Part shown: piece after piece, positions 1 to 6,810 of the stretch
Position numbering within the stretch: the stretch's first letter is position 1
How the letters are laid out: every line of letters starts with the position of its first letter
DNA from: an uncultured Clostridia bacterium
GTDB lineage: Bacteria; Bacillota; Clostridia; Christensenellales; Pumilibacteraceae
Direction: 5' to 3'
DNA: 17,083 nt
NCBI GenBank assembly: GCA_934229275.1
Contig: CAKQDN010000035.1
Location: 1-17,083, forward strand
Made by a program: the position numbers and the translations under genes
The notes under the pieces: generated by a model
What the model was told of the DNA's origin: nothing
Database searches by the model: none
What the model saw: the letters and a program-made list of their open reading frames with translations, nothing else

Positions 1-514
1 GACTGGGAACTGCGAGTTTCTTCGTTCGTATTGTAAAAAGAACGGTCTTTATTTTGTTGAAGTTGACAAACTGTCGATCGACGGAGAAGTCGTTTCCGCA
101 ACGAGAATTAAGGAATTACTTCAAAACGGCAATATAGAAGAGGCGAATAAACTGCTTGTAACGCCTTATCATATTTCGGACGTTGTAATCAAGGGACGTG
201 GAGAAGGGCATATTTTTGGTTTCCCTACCGTGAATTTTGTGCCGAAAACAGGCAAAATTCTTCCTAAATCGGGCGTTTACAGTACTATGACAGACATAGT
301 ACTCGGTAAATATAAGTCGGTAACCAACATCGGAATCAAACCGACTTTCAATGACAGCACCACGAGTATCGAAACGTTTATCGGCGACGGATTTAATGCC
401 GATATATACGGAAAAGAAATAACAATCTATTTTAACAAATATCTTCGCGATATTAAAAAGTTCCCCGACCCGGAACACTTAAAAGAACAGATTTACAAGG
501 ACATAAGGAGTTAA
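1..514 (+). CDS. ribF: Bifunctional riboflavin kinase/FAD synthetase, 3' part only
   Basis: The gene is cut by the window start; codons begin at base 2. The product makes FMN from riboflavin and FAD from FMN in the cytoplasm. Visible are the end of the FAD synthetase domain (the VSATRIKELL stretch, like the ISSTRIREL motif of the family) and a full C-terminal riboflavin kinase domain. Kinase marks are GFPTVNF (like GFPTAN), SGVY, NIGIKPTFN, SIETFIGDGF with the probable catalytic Glu, and the LRDIKKFPDPEHLKEQI tail typical of RibF. About 170 residues are seen; full proteins are near 300. The stop overlaps the ribosome binding site of the next gene, which starts 3 bases later, so the two are probably co-transcribed. 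A 23-bp interrupted palindrome lies inside the gene at 281-303. Identification is firm; the N-terminus is not visible. Confidence 0.95.
   Translation, partial: TGNCEFLRSYCKKNGLYFVEVDKLSIDGEVVSATRIKELLQNGNIEEANKLLVTPYHISDVVIKGRGEGHIFGFPTVNFVPKTGKILPKSGVYSTMTDIVLGKYKSVTNIGIKPTFNDSTTSIETFIGDGFNADIYGKEITIYFNKYLRDIKKFPDPEHLKEQIYKDIRS
281..303. repeat. 23-bp interrupted palindrome, copy 1 (inside ribF)
   Basis: Arms AGTACTATG (281-289) and CATAGTACT (295-303) are perfect inverted repeats around the 5-base centre ACAGA. A second copy lies at 5565-5587 inside spoIIIAE with the centre inverted (TCTGT) and one arm mismatch. In ribF it encodes S-T-M-T-D-I-V plus the first two bases of the next Leu codon, in a variable part of the kinase domain. 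Function is unknown. Confidence 0.7.
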
Positions 515-517
515 ACC

Positions 518-1363
518 ATGTTGAGAATAGGACCAAGCGGAAATTCGCTTGCTTTTTACGAAAGCGGACATAAGCACACCGTAGAGGCTCCGGGATGGCT
601 TCATTCCATCGGACTCACCGCATACGAATATTCTTTCGGAAGAGGAATAACGCTCTCGGAAAAAACCGCGATCGAAATAGGCGCAAAAGCGCAGCAGTAC
701 GATATTGCCGTATCCGTTCACGCGCCGTATTACATAAATTTTGCCAATCCTTCCGACGAGATGATTGCAAAATCAGTCGGTTACGTCGTTAATTCCGTAC
801 GGTACGCGCGCTTGATGTGCGGCAACAGAGTGGTTTTTCATACTGCGACATGTGGAAAAACGGAACGAAAAGATGCGGTTGACCTTGCAAGCCGCAACCT
901 CGATAAAATGCTTGCCGCTCTCGAAGAAAACTATCCGGACGGAAATTACATCGTTTGCCCGGAAACGATGGGAAAACTGCAACAAATAGGCACTGTCGAA
1001 GAAATAGTCGAGTTCTGCAAAAAGAGCGATAAGATGATTCCGTGCTTCGATTTCGGGCATATAAACTCATACACTCACGGTGCACTCAAATCGAAAGACG
1101 ACTATAAAAGAATAATTGACTACGCAATCGAAAATCTCGGAGAGCGTGCAAAAAGTCTGCATATTCATTTTTCCAAAATCATGTACGGACCTGCCGGCGA
1201 GATAAAGCATCTGACTTTTGACGACAAAATATACGGTCCGGAGTACGCTCCGCTTGCCGAAATTATCGACGAATACCGCTTAGATCCCGTAATTATCTGC
1301 GAATCCAGAGAAATTATGAGCGATGATGCGTTAAAAATGAAAAAATGCCATAAAATCACTTAA
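518..1363 (+). CDS. Endonuclease IV-like TIM-barrel protein (AP endonuclease family 2)
   Basis: A 281-residue protein of the endonuclease IV / xylose isomerase-like barrel superfamily, which usually cleaves DNA at abasic sites using three Zn ions. The Zn-ligand positions known for E. coli Nfo can be followed: His68 (SVHAPYY), His108 (VVFHTA), Glu149 (CPETMGK), Asp178 and His181 (FDFGHINS), His215 (LHIHFSK), His231 (EIKHLTF) and Glu262 (ICESRE). The Asp of the Nfo DxH pair is not at its usual place; position 229 is Ile, with Glu228 next to it. The start at 518 is preceded by AAGGAG at 505-510, overlapping the ribF stop. The substrate could be abasic DNA, but the family also holds sugar isomerase-like members, so I give no gene symbol. 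The gene end overlaps the promoter of the next gene. Confidence 0.82.
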   Translation: MLRIGPSGNSLAFYESGHKHTVEAPGWLHSIGLTAYEYSFGRGITLSEKTAIEIGAKAQQYDIAVSVHAPYYINFANPSDEMIAKSVGYVVNSVRYARLMCGNRVVFHTATCGKTERKDAVDLASRNLDKMLAALEENYPDGNYIVCPETMGKLQQIGTVEEIVEFCKKSDKMIPCFDFGHINSYTHGALKSKDDYKRIIDYAIENLGERAKSLHIHFSKIMYGPAGEIKHLTFDDKIYGPEYAPLAEIIDEYRLDPVIICESREIMSDDALKMKKCHKIT

Positions 1364-1388
1364 CATTTTTTCAAAATTATGTTAAAAT
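1360..1388 (+). promoter_or_regulatory. Sigma-A-type promoter for the aminopeptidase-efp unit
   Basis: A -35 box TTAACA (1360-1365), a 17-base spacer and an extended -10 TGTTAAAAT (TAAAAT at 1383-1388). The expected start is near 1395, leaving a leader of about 12 bases that begins close to the AAGGAG ribosome binding site (1395-1400). The -35 box overlaps the stop codon of the gene upstream. Confidence 0.65.
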
Positions 1389-1406
1389 ATAGCAAAGGAG
1401 TTACTT

Positions 1407-2444
1407 ATGGCTGAAAATAACAGAGCATTAGTTCTTTTTGACGACAAAATCCGTTTCTATTTCACTTCGTTCTTGTCCTCGTTCGGTTGCGTAATCGTTT
1501 GCGGCGATCGAAAGATTTTTATTACGGACAAGCGTTATGTCGTGGACGCCGCCAAAGAGTGCGTTCAGGGCTGCGAAGTGGTGACGCTGAGTGAAGACGG
1601 TCTGTATGCCGATATTAAACGGCAACTCGAAGCACTGAACGTCAAAAACATCGGATTTGAAAGCAAAACGTTAAGCGTAGAACAATTCAACAAATTAAAA
1701 GAAGCGTTGCCGGGTTATAATTTCGAACCTGCAGACGACGAGATTGCCGAAATGCAATCGGTTAAAAGACGCGATGAAATCGACAATATCGCAAAAGCGC
1801 AGTGGATTACGCAAAAAGCGCTCATTAACGTCGTCCCGAAAATCAAACCCGGAATAACCGAAAAAGCCGTTGCCGCGGAAATCGTCTATCAGATGATGCT
1901 GCTCGGTGCCGAATGTCCCTCATTCGACAGTATAGTTTGCTTCGGAGCGAATTCTGCTTGTCCGCATCACAAGCCGAGCGATACGAAACTCGATAAAAAC
2001 GATATTATTCTCATCGATATCGGGGCAAAGTATCACGGCTATTGCGGCGATATGACCAGAACGTTCTGCATCGGCAAACCTTCGCCCGAATTCGAGCGTA
2101 TGCACAGAACGGTTAAAGCGGCGCAGCAGTTCGGTCTCGAACGCATCAAAGCAGGGCTTTCCGCGCGTTACGTCGATACGATAGTTCGCGAATTCTTTGC
2201 TGCAAACGGATTTAAAGACGAATTCACTCATTCGCTCGGTCACGGCGTCGGAGTGAATATCCACGAGCGTCCTTTTATGGGACCGCGCAGCACCGAAACG
2301 TTGAAAGAAAACATGCTGGTTACTTGCGAACCGGGCGTTTACATCGAAGGCGTAGGCGGAGTGCGAATAGAAGATTTAGTGGTCGTAAAGGAAGACGGAA
2401 TCGAAAACCTTACGACGCTTGCTAATAAAAATATCAATTTTTAG
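1407..2444 (+). CDS. pepP: Xaa-Pro aminopeptidase (M24B family, aminopeptidase P type)
   Basis: A 345-residue metallopeptidase that releases N-terminal residues next to proline, in the cytoplasm. Residues 1 to about 120 form the creatinase-like N-terminal domain; the pita-bread catalytic domain follows. The five metal ligands are all present: Asp204 (LIDIGAKYHGY), Asp215 (CGDMTRTF), His279 (SLGHGVGVNIHERP), Glu308 (CEPGVYIEG) and Glu322 (GVRIEDLVV). The length matches the short PapA/YqhT-type enzymes that sit upstream of efp in Bacillus and Clostridia. The start follows AAGGAG at 1395-1400. The stop overlaps the AGGAGG of efp, so the two genes are probably one unit. A prolidase (Xaa-Pro dipeptidase) cannot be excluded from motifs alone. 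Confidence 0.9.
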   Translation: MAENNRALVLFDDKIRFYFTSFLSSFGCVIVCGDRKIFITDKRYVVDAAKECVQGCEVVTLSEDGLYADIKRQLEALNVKNIGFESKTLSVEQFNKLKEALPGYNFEPADDEIAEMQSVKRRDEIDNIAKAQWITQKALINVVPKIKPGITEKAVAAEIVYQMMLLGAECPSFDSIVCFGANSACPHHKPSDTKLDKNDIILIDIGAKYHGYCGDMTRTFCIGKPSPEFERMHRTVKAAQQFGLERIKAGLSARYVDTIVREFFAANGFKDEFTHSLGHGVGVNIHERPFMGPRSTETLKENMLVTCEPGVYIEGVGGVRIEDLVVVKEDGIENLTTLANKNINF

Positions 2445-2453
2445 GAGGGCTGT

Positions 2454-3014
2454 ATGATATCAGCAGGAGATTTTAGAAAAGGCGTTACGTTTGAGATGGA
2501 CGGTAAGGTATATGTTATCGTTGACTTTCAGCACGTAAAACCCGGCAAAGGCGCGGCATTCGTCCGTACCAAGATCAAAAACGTAGTAACCGGACAGGTG
2601 CTTGAACAAACGTTCAACCCCTCGGATAAATATCCGATTGCTCACATCGAAAGAAAGGATATGCAGTATTCTTACAACGACGGCGATCTTTACTACTTTA
2701 TGGATCTTGAAACTTTCGATATGCTTCCTCTCAATTACGAAACGGTTAAAGACGCAATGCAGTTCGTAAAGGAAGAAATGATGGTTACCATCCAACTTTA
2801 TAAAGGCAACGCTTTCAGCGTCGAGCCCCCGAACTTCGTCGAACTTACCGTCGCCGAAACCGAACCCGGTATTCAGGGCGATACTTCTAAAGCAGGCAAC
2901 AAGCCGGCTAAACTCGAAACCGGATATAACATTCAGGTTCCGCTCTTCATCAATCAGGGCGAGAAAATTCGTGTCGATACCCGCACCGGAACGTACATGG
3001 AAAGAGTTAAATAA
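2454..3014 (+). CDS. efp: Translation elongation factor P
   Basis: EF-P binds the ribosome between the P and E sites and relieves stalling at consecutive prolines. At 186 residues it has the normal length. It has the three expected domains: a KOW-like domain with the loop HVKPGKGAAF, whose tip Lys32 is the residue modified in other bacteria (5-aminopentanol in B. subtilis, lysyl-lysine in E. coli), and two OB domains ending in GYNIQVPLFINQGEKIRVDTRTGTYMERV, split here as GYNIQVPLFINQG and EKIRVDTRTGTYMERV. The start has AGGAGG immediately upstream, overlapping the stop of the peptidase gene. Codons ending in C are frequent, as in highly expressed genes. Two hairpins with T-runs follow the stop. 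No modification enzyme gene is visible in the window. Confidence 0.97.
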   Translation: MISAGDFRKGVTFEMDGKVYVIVDFQHVKPGKGAAFVRTKIKNVVTGQVLEQTFNPSDKYPIAHIERKDMQYSYNDGDLYYFMDLETFDMLPLNYETVKDAMQFVKEEMMVTIQLYKGNAFSVEPPNFVELTVAETEPGIQGDTSKAGNKPAKLETGYNIQVPLFINQGEKIRVDTRTGTYMERVK

Positions 3015-3026
3015 CAAGCATACACC

Positions 3027-3056
3027 AAGCCGCGAAAATCAAAATCGCGGCTTTTG
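3027..3056 (+). terminator. Rho-independent terminator after efp
   Basis: A 9-bp stem (3027-3035 with 3045-3053, core AGCCGCGA/TCGCGGCT), a 9-base A-rich loop, then a short TTTT run (3052-3055). It starts 12 bases after the efp stop and is the likely end of the peptidase-efp transcript. Confidence 0.85.
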
Positions 3057-3080
3057 TATAATAATCGTCAAAATACGATT

Positions 3081-3117
3081 AAAGAGAAGCGATTAGTCGG
3101 GTCGTTTCTCTTTTTTT
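3081..3117 (+). terminator. Second terminator-like hairpin upstream of spoIIIAA
   Basis: A 12-bp stem (3081-3092 with 3102-3113) with one G-U pair, a 9-base loop and a run of seven T at 3111-3117. It either backs up the efp terminator or acts as an attenuator if transcription starts just before it. A weaker 7-bp hairpin (3062-3068 with 3075-3081) lies between the two terminators. Confidence 0.75.
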
Positions 3118-3122
3118 ATGCT

Positions 3123-3155
3123 CATATTTGTTCCGTTTTAAGAGTATTCTATAAC
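3123..3155 (+). promoter_or_regulatory. Possible spoIIIA promoter (sigma-E or sigma-A type unresolved)
   Basis: The spoIIIA operon of B. subtilis is read by sigma-E in the mother cell. CATATT at 3123-3128 resembles the sigma-E -35 element, but the matching -10 (about 3145-3152, TATTCTAT) is a poor fit. Alternatively TTGTTC (3128-3133), a 16-base spacer and TATAAC (3150-3155) form a sigma-A-like pair. The position between terminator and gene is right for either. Confidence 0.35.
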
Positions 3156-3176
3156 GAATTAAAAACGGAGGTGCCT

Positions 3177-4053
3177 ATGCTCGACTGTATTTTGCCTGCC
3201 GAAACGGCTAAAGCGCTTGATAATCTCGATCGCGACCTGATATTTGAAATACGATTGCGCGGCGGTCGGGAAGTGAGCGTAAATTACGGCGGCGTTTATA
3301 AAAAACTGACTTATTGCGGTAAAACGGTTAAAATAGGCTTTGACGAGTGCGATAAAATTATAGCAAGGGCGGCAGAATATTCGTTATATTCGGTCAACAA
3401 CCAGATAGTCGAAGGCTTTGTCACGGTAGATAAAGGCGTGCGAATCGGCTTATGCGGCGAAATAGTCAGCGACGGCGGTTCCGTTAAAACCGTAAAATAT
3501 TTTTCTTCGCTCAACGTAAGAATTCCGCACGATGTAGTCGGTTGCGCGGATAAACTAATTAAACTTATCTATACGACAAAACCACTTAGTACTCTTGTTA
3601 TATCTCCTCCCGGGAAGGGAAAAACGACGATGTTGCGTGATCTCGGGAGAAGTTTGTCCGCAAAAAAAATTACTTATAGTAGACGAGCGCAATGAAATAT
3701 GTGCTTTCAAAGGAGGAAAACCGCAATTCGATACCGGTGAAAATTGCGACGTTATTACGCTCGGGAGTAAAGAATTTGCGTTTTCATACGGAGTGAGAAC
3801 CATGTCGCCCGATGTAATAATTACCGATGAACTTATGAACGAAAGCGATGCGGAAGCCGCGATGCTTGCCGCTGCGGCAGGAGTAAAAGTTGTGGCAAGC
3901 GTTCATGCGGACAGTATCGAGGAGTTAAAAAGCAAAAGTTATCTTAAAAAATTGTTATCGTCGGGACTCATCGAGAGATACGTTTTTTTAAGCAGTGAAA
4001 AAATCGGGCAGATTAAAAGCGCTTACGACGGCGCGTTCGGGAGGTTATTGTGA
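3177..4053 (+). CDS. spoIIIAA: SpoIIIAA, stage III sporulation secretion-type ATPase, interrupted by a frameshift
   Basis: SpoIIIAA is the cytoplasmic AAA/secretion-type ATPase of the SpoIIIA-SpoIIQ channel in the mother cell. The start ATG at 3177 follows GGAGG at 3167-3171. The N-terminal part carries the Walker A motif SPPGKGKTT (PPGKGKTT at residues 144-151). The frame closes at 3695, while the continuation is in the next frame from about 3670: LLIVDERNEI (Walker B region), GVRTMSPDVIITDEL and VVASVHADS. The join is an A8 tract at 3662-3669. Removing one A gives SAKKLLIVDERNEI and a product of about 291 residues, near the B. subtilis 307. No internal start with a ribosome binding site explains the second half as a separate gene. 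Causes may be a sequencing error, slippage on the A tract, or a true mutation. The stop overlaps the spoIIIAB start by 4 bases. Confidence 0.85.
3662..3669 (+). other. A8 homopolymer at the spoIIIAA frameshift
   Basis: Eight consecutive A separate the two frames of spoIIIAA. The downstream frame needs a +1 (or -2) shift, equal to a transcript with one A fewer or two A more. A -1 shift meets TAG at 3677-3679 and does not help. GGGAG at 3645-3649 lies 12 bases upstream. Confidence 0.8.
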
Positions 4054-4532
4054 GCGGATTCATGCTTAAACTTACAATTGCCACCGCGGCGGGATTTTTT
4101 CTGGGTAAATATTTCTATTCAACGTACAAAAACAGGCGATTATATTACGCCGGACTGATTGATTTTATTACGGCACTTGGAAACAATTTATCGTTCAGAC
4201 AAGAAAAATTAACTACGATTGCAGCGGAATCGGCAAGCAAAACAAATGCTGTGTTTAAAGAACAAATGACCAATTTTTGTTCATATATAAACGGAAAAGA
4301 AAAATTCGGCATTACATGCAAATCCGTAAAAAACGATGCCGTGGCGATTGAAAACTTTTTCAAGAATATCGGAACGGTCGATTTGTTGACTCAAAAAGAG
4401 GCACTGACGTCATATAAAAACGAATTTGCGGAAAAGTTGAAAAAAAGCGAATCCGACGAAAAGTCAAAGGGGACGGCATACCTGAAACTATGCACGCTCG
4501 CCGGACTTGCCATAGGAATTTTGCTTTTGTGA
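4050..4532 (+). CDS. spoIIIAB: SpoIIIAB, stage III sporulation membrane protein
   Basis: A 160-residue protein with the layout of SpoIIIAB, a GspF-like platform protein that partners the SpoIIIAA ATPase at the mother cell membrane facing the forespore. A hydrophobic N-terminal helix (residues 5-20, LKLTIATAAGFFLGKY) precedes a soluble helical domain with YYAGLIDFITALGNNLSF, and a second hydrophobic segment closes the protein (LCTLAGLAIGILLL). The GTG start at 4050 overlaps the spoIIIAA stop by 4 bases and has GGGAGG at 4039-4044; this points to translational coupling. Length is close to the family's 170. Identification relies on layout and position as much as on sequence. Confidence 0.88.
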   Translation: MSGFMLKLTIATAAGFFLGKYFYSTYKNRRLYYAGLIDFITALGNNLSFRQEKLTTIAAESASKTNAVFKEQMTNFCSYINGKEKFGITCKSVKNDAVAIENFFKNIGTVDLLTQKEALTSYKNEFAEKLKKSESDEKSKGTAYLKLCTLAGLAIGILLL

Positions 4533-4540
4533 GGTGAAGT

Positions 4541-4774
4541 ATGGACGTTAGTATTATTTTCAAAATAGCGGGCGTTGGAATAATTACCGCAATAGTAAAT
4601 CAGGTTTTGAAAAAATCGGATAAAGAAGAAATTGCAACGCTGGCGACGCTTGCAGGACTGATTATCGTCTTGTTTATGATTATCAACCTGATTACGCAGT
4701 TGTTTGACGGCCTAAAAGGCATTTATACGTTGTTTTCACTTATGCGGAGCGCAGTATGTCCGTATTTAAAATAG
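4541..4774 (+). CDS. spoIIIAC: SpoIIIAC, small stage III sporulation membrane protein
   Basis: A 77-residue protein with two membrane helices, strongly like SpoIIIAC: MDVSIIFKIAGVGIITAIVN, then a charged turn (KKSDKEE), then LATLAGLIIVLFMIINLI. It belongs to the SpoIIIA channel in the mother cell membrane. GAGGTGA at 4531-4537 precedes the start and overlaps the spoIIIAB stop. Most relatives end near residue 65-68; this one runs about 12 residues further (tail MRSAVCPYLK) and its last 19 bases overlap spoIIIAD. Confidence 0.92.
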   Translation: MDVSIIFKIAGVGIITAIVNQVLKKSDKEEIATLATLAGLIIVLFMIINLITQLFDGLKGIYTLFSLMRSAVCPYLK

Positions 4775-5139
4775 TGCTGTTCGGAGTAATCGCGGCGTTT
4801 TGCGCTTTTTCGGTGAGGGAAATGCGCCCCGACGTTGCCGCAATTATAGGTATAGCGGCAGGCTTGATTATTTTACTGATGACGCTGGACACGCTTACCG
4901 GCTTTCTCGATAATTTACGAGGATTTTTTAATAAGTACGAGGGTGTTACCGAACCGATCGGCTCAATTGTCAAAATCGTGCTGACGGGATTTATAGGAGA
5001 TATAGGATGTTCAATAATGGAAGACTGCGGTCAAAAGTCTTTGTCGGACAAGGTATCGCTTGCGGTGAAACTGCTTATTGTTGCACAGGTTTTCCCTATA
5101 ATAAAAAAATTGTTCGTTATAGCCGACGGAATACTTTAA
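4756..5139 (+). CDS. spoIIIAD: SpoIIIAD, stage III sporulation membrane protein
   Basis: A 127-residue protein matching SpoIIIAD in length and layout. It has hydrophobic segments near residues 3-19, 27-44 and 71-88, and the family-like stretches FKIVLFGVIAAF, RPDVAAIIGIAAGLIILL and VLTGFIGDIGCSIMEDCGQ. It is part of the SpoIIIA channel complex. GGAG at 4746-4749 lies within the end of spoIIIAC, 6 bases before the ATG. The 3' part, 5007-5139, is also open in another frame that continues into spoIIIAE. Confidence 0.93.
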   Translation: MSVFKIVLFGVIAAFCAFSVREMRPDVAAIIGIAAGLIILLMTLDTLTGFLDNLRGFFNKYEGVTEPIGSIVKIVLTGFIGDIGCSIMEDCGQKSLSDKVSLAVKLLIVAQVFPIIKKLFVIADGIL

Positions 5140-6320
5140 CGAAAGTAATTATCCTTTTTGCGGTAATCGTTTTAAGCGCATTGCAACCGATTTTTTCTAA
5201 CGCAAATTTTGTTTCGGCACAGCAGGAAGACGAAAAAAACGAAAGTTCGTTGAATATAGCGGGTCTCGTGGATAATCTGGATTTAAGCGCGCTGGATAAT
5301 TATCTCGAACAAATGGAAGAGAGCGGAGGTATTTCAGTCGGAAGCAGCGCAAAGGAATATATTCAAGCACTGATTTCCGGTGACAAATCCTTCTCGGCCG
5401 ACGATTTGTTAAACGTACTTATGTCAGCGTTAAGCGCAAGCAGCAGCGCTTTTGCGATTATTGCAACGTTGGTTGCAATGTGCATTATCTGGTCGCTTGC
5501 TACGGGGATCGAGTGGAAAAACAACTCGAATTCGGCTAAAAATGCGGTAAATCTCGCATGTGTGAGTACTATGTCTGTCATAGTATTCTATTGGATTTAT
5601 CATATGGTGTCGAGTGCGTCGGCGTATTTTGACGACATGAAAAATTTATGCGACGCGGTGTTTTCCGTTTTCTTTACGCTTTTATCCGCAAGCGGAGCAA
5701 GCGGCAGTGCGAGCGCATTATCGCCGGTCGCCGCAATGGTTTCGGTAACGCTGTTTACGGTAATTAAAAGCGTTGTGTTCCCGATTGCTCTTGCCGTTTT
5801 GTGTCTGTCTATGGCAGGCAGTCTTACCGAGAAACTGCCGCTGAACGCATTGATCGATTTTTTAAGCGAAACGTGTTCCCGGATAATGAAAACGGGCTTT
5901 TATGTGTTTGCCGCATTTACGGCAACGCAAAGCATATACATCGGAATAAAGGACAGGGTTTCTCTTCGCATGGGCAAATTTGCGTTAAGCAAATATGTGC
6001 CGATAATCGGCGGATATCTTTCGGACGGATTCAACTACGTTATCGCAGGAAGCGTGCTTATCAAAAACGCTGCGGGTCTGATGACTCTTGCGATAATCTT
6101 TATGCGCTTTATCCCCGTTCTCGTTTCGCTGATTATAGCGTCGCTTTCGCTTAAACTCGTTTGCGCGATCGCCGAGCCGTTAAACGTTTCGGGAGCAAAA
6201 AGTCTTTTATGCAAAGCGGAGAAATGTCTGTCGCTCGTTCGGGCGGCAATAACGGGAGCAACGTTTTTATTGATTATTTTTGTCGGAGCGACTATGGCTT
6301 GCGGAAGCGCGGTTTTGTAA
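5007..6320 (+). CDS. spoIIIAE: SpoIIIAE, polytopic stage III sporulation protein (start uncertain)
   Basis: The main multi-pass membrane protein of the SpoIIIA complex. A signal-like segment (KVIILFAVIVLSALQPIF, residues 46-63) is followed by a soluble region (NIAGLVDNLDLSALDNYLEQM) and several membrane helices near residues 148-165, 187-205, 217-229, 240-269, 295-313, 342-388 and 418-437. The start is unclear. ATG 5007 has AGGAG at 4995-4999, ideally spaced, but overlaps spoIIIAD by 133 bases and adds 44 residues. No ATG or GTG lies between 5010 and the signal segment. ATT at 5109 would give 403 residues (B. subtilis has 399) and a clean signal sequence; TTG at 5181 would cut the signal segment. 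I give 5007 because it has the best ribosome binding site. The gene holds the second copy of the 23-bp palindrome at 5565-5587. Confidence 0.88.
   Translation: MFNNGRLRSKVFVGQGIACGETAYCCTGFPYNKKIVRYSRRNTLTKVIILFAVIVLSALQPIFSNANFVSAQQEDEKNESSLNIAGLVDNLDLSALDNYLEQMEESGGISVGSSAKEYIQALISGDKSFSADDLLNVLMSALSASSSAFAIIATLVAMCIIWSLATGIEWKNNSNSAKNAVNLACVSTMSVIVFYWIYHMVSSASAYFDDMKNLCDAVFSVFFTLLSASGASGSASALSPVAAMVSVTLFTVIKSVVFPIALAVLCLSMAGSLTEKLPLNALIDFLSETCSRIMKTGFYVFAAFTATQSIYIGIKDRVSLRMGKFALSKYVPIIGGYLSDGFNYVIAGSVLIKNAAGLMTLAIIFMRFIPVLVSLIIASLSLKLVCAIAEPLNVSGAKSLLCKAEKCLSLVRAAITGATFLLIIFVGATMACGSAVL
5565..5587. repeat. 23-bp interrupted palindrome, copy 2 (inside spoIIIAE)
   Basis: Arms AGTACTATG (5565-5573) and CATAGTATT (5579-5587) flank the centre TCTGT. 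Compared with the reverse complement of 281-303 it agrees at 22 of 23 positions. It encodes S-T-M-S-V-I-V at residues 187-193 within a membrane helix, in the same codon phase as the ribF copy. Confidence 0.7.
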
Positions 6321-6321
6321 A

Positions 6322-6810
6322 ATGGAAAATGCATTTAAAAATTGGATAATCACGCTTTTAATAGCGGGAACGGTGTCGGCGGTTCTGACCATCTTTTCGG
6401 AAGGAGGAAAGAACCATAAAACCGTAGAAAAATGCGCCGGAATCGTACTTTCGCTTCTGATAATCGCACCGCTTCCCGTCCTATTCGGTAAGGCGAAAAA
6501 TATAGGCGACCGTTTTAATTACGATTACGATAAAGATCGGAACTATCTTGACGGAGCAGAAAACTATGTAATCGGGCTAATTACGGATAGGATAGAATAT
6601 AAACTGAAAAACTCAGGGTTTGAAAACGCAACGGTAAGTATAGACGGCTCGTACAAAGACGCCGAACTGAATATAGAATATGTGATAGTAAATTTGAACA
6701 CTGCAGTTATAGACAGCGAAAACGAGCATATACATAATCGTGAAAAGGCAATCAAGGCTGTAACGGAAGCAATAAAAATCGAGAAGAACAGGATAATCGT
6801 ATATGAATAA
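6322..6810 (+). CDS. spoIIIAF: SpoIIIAF, stage III sporulation protein
   Basis: A 162-residue protein with two N-terminal membrane helices (about 8-25, WIITLLIAGTVSAVLTIF, and 38-56, CAGIVLSLLIIAPLPVLF) and a soluble C-terminal domain, residues 75-162, likely of the ring-building type found in SpoIIIAF, AG and AH. The domain projects into the space between mother cell and forespore membranes. ATG 6322 lies 1 base after the spoIIIAE stop; only GGAAG (6302-6306) is seen upstream, so coupled re-initiation is likely. A TTG 14 codons upstream is a poorer choice. B. subtilis SpoIIIAF is longer (about 206 residues). Confidence 0.88.
   Translation: MENAFKNWIITLLIAGTVSAVLTIFSEGGKNHKTVEKCAGIVLSLLIIAPLPVLFGKAKNIGDRFNYDYDKDRNYLDGAENYVIGLITDRIEYKLKNSGFENATVSIDGSYKDAELNIEYVIVNLNTAVIDSENEHIHNREKAIKAVTEAIKIEKNRIIVYE

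Noticed and set aside
3057..3062. TATAAT between the two terminators as a promoter -10 box
   Set aside because: No -35 element is found 16-18 bases upstream; that stretch is part of the terminator hairpin.
3595..4053. A separate gene beginning at TTG 3595 for the second half of SpoIIIAA
   Set aside because: Its first 23 or so residues are an out-of-frame reading of the Walker A region; the family sequence begins only after the A8 tract, and no ribosome binding site precedes the TTG.
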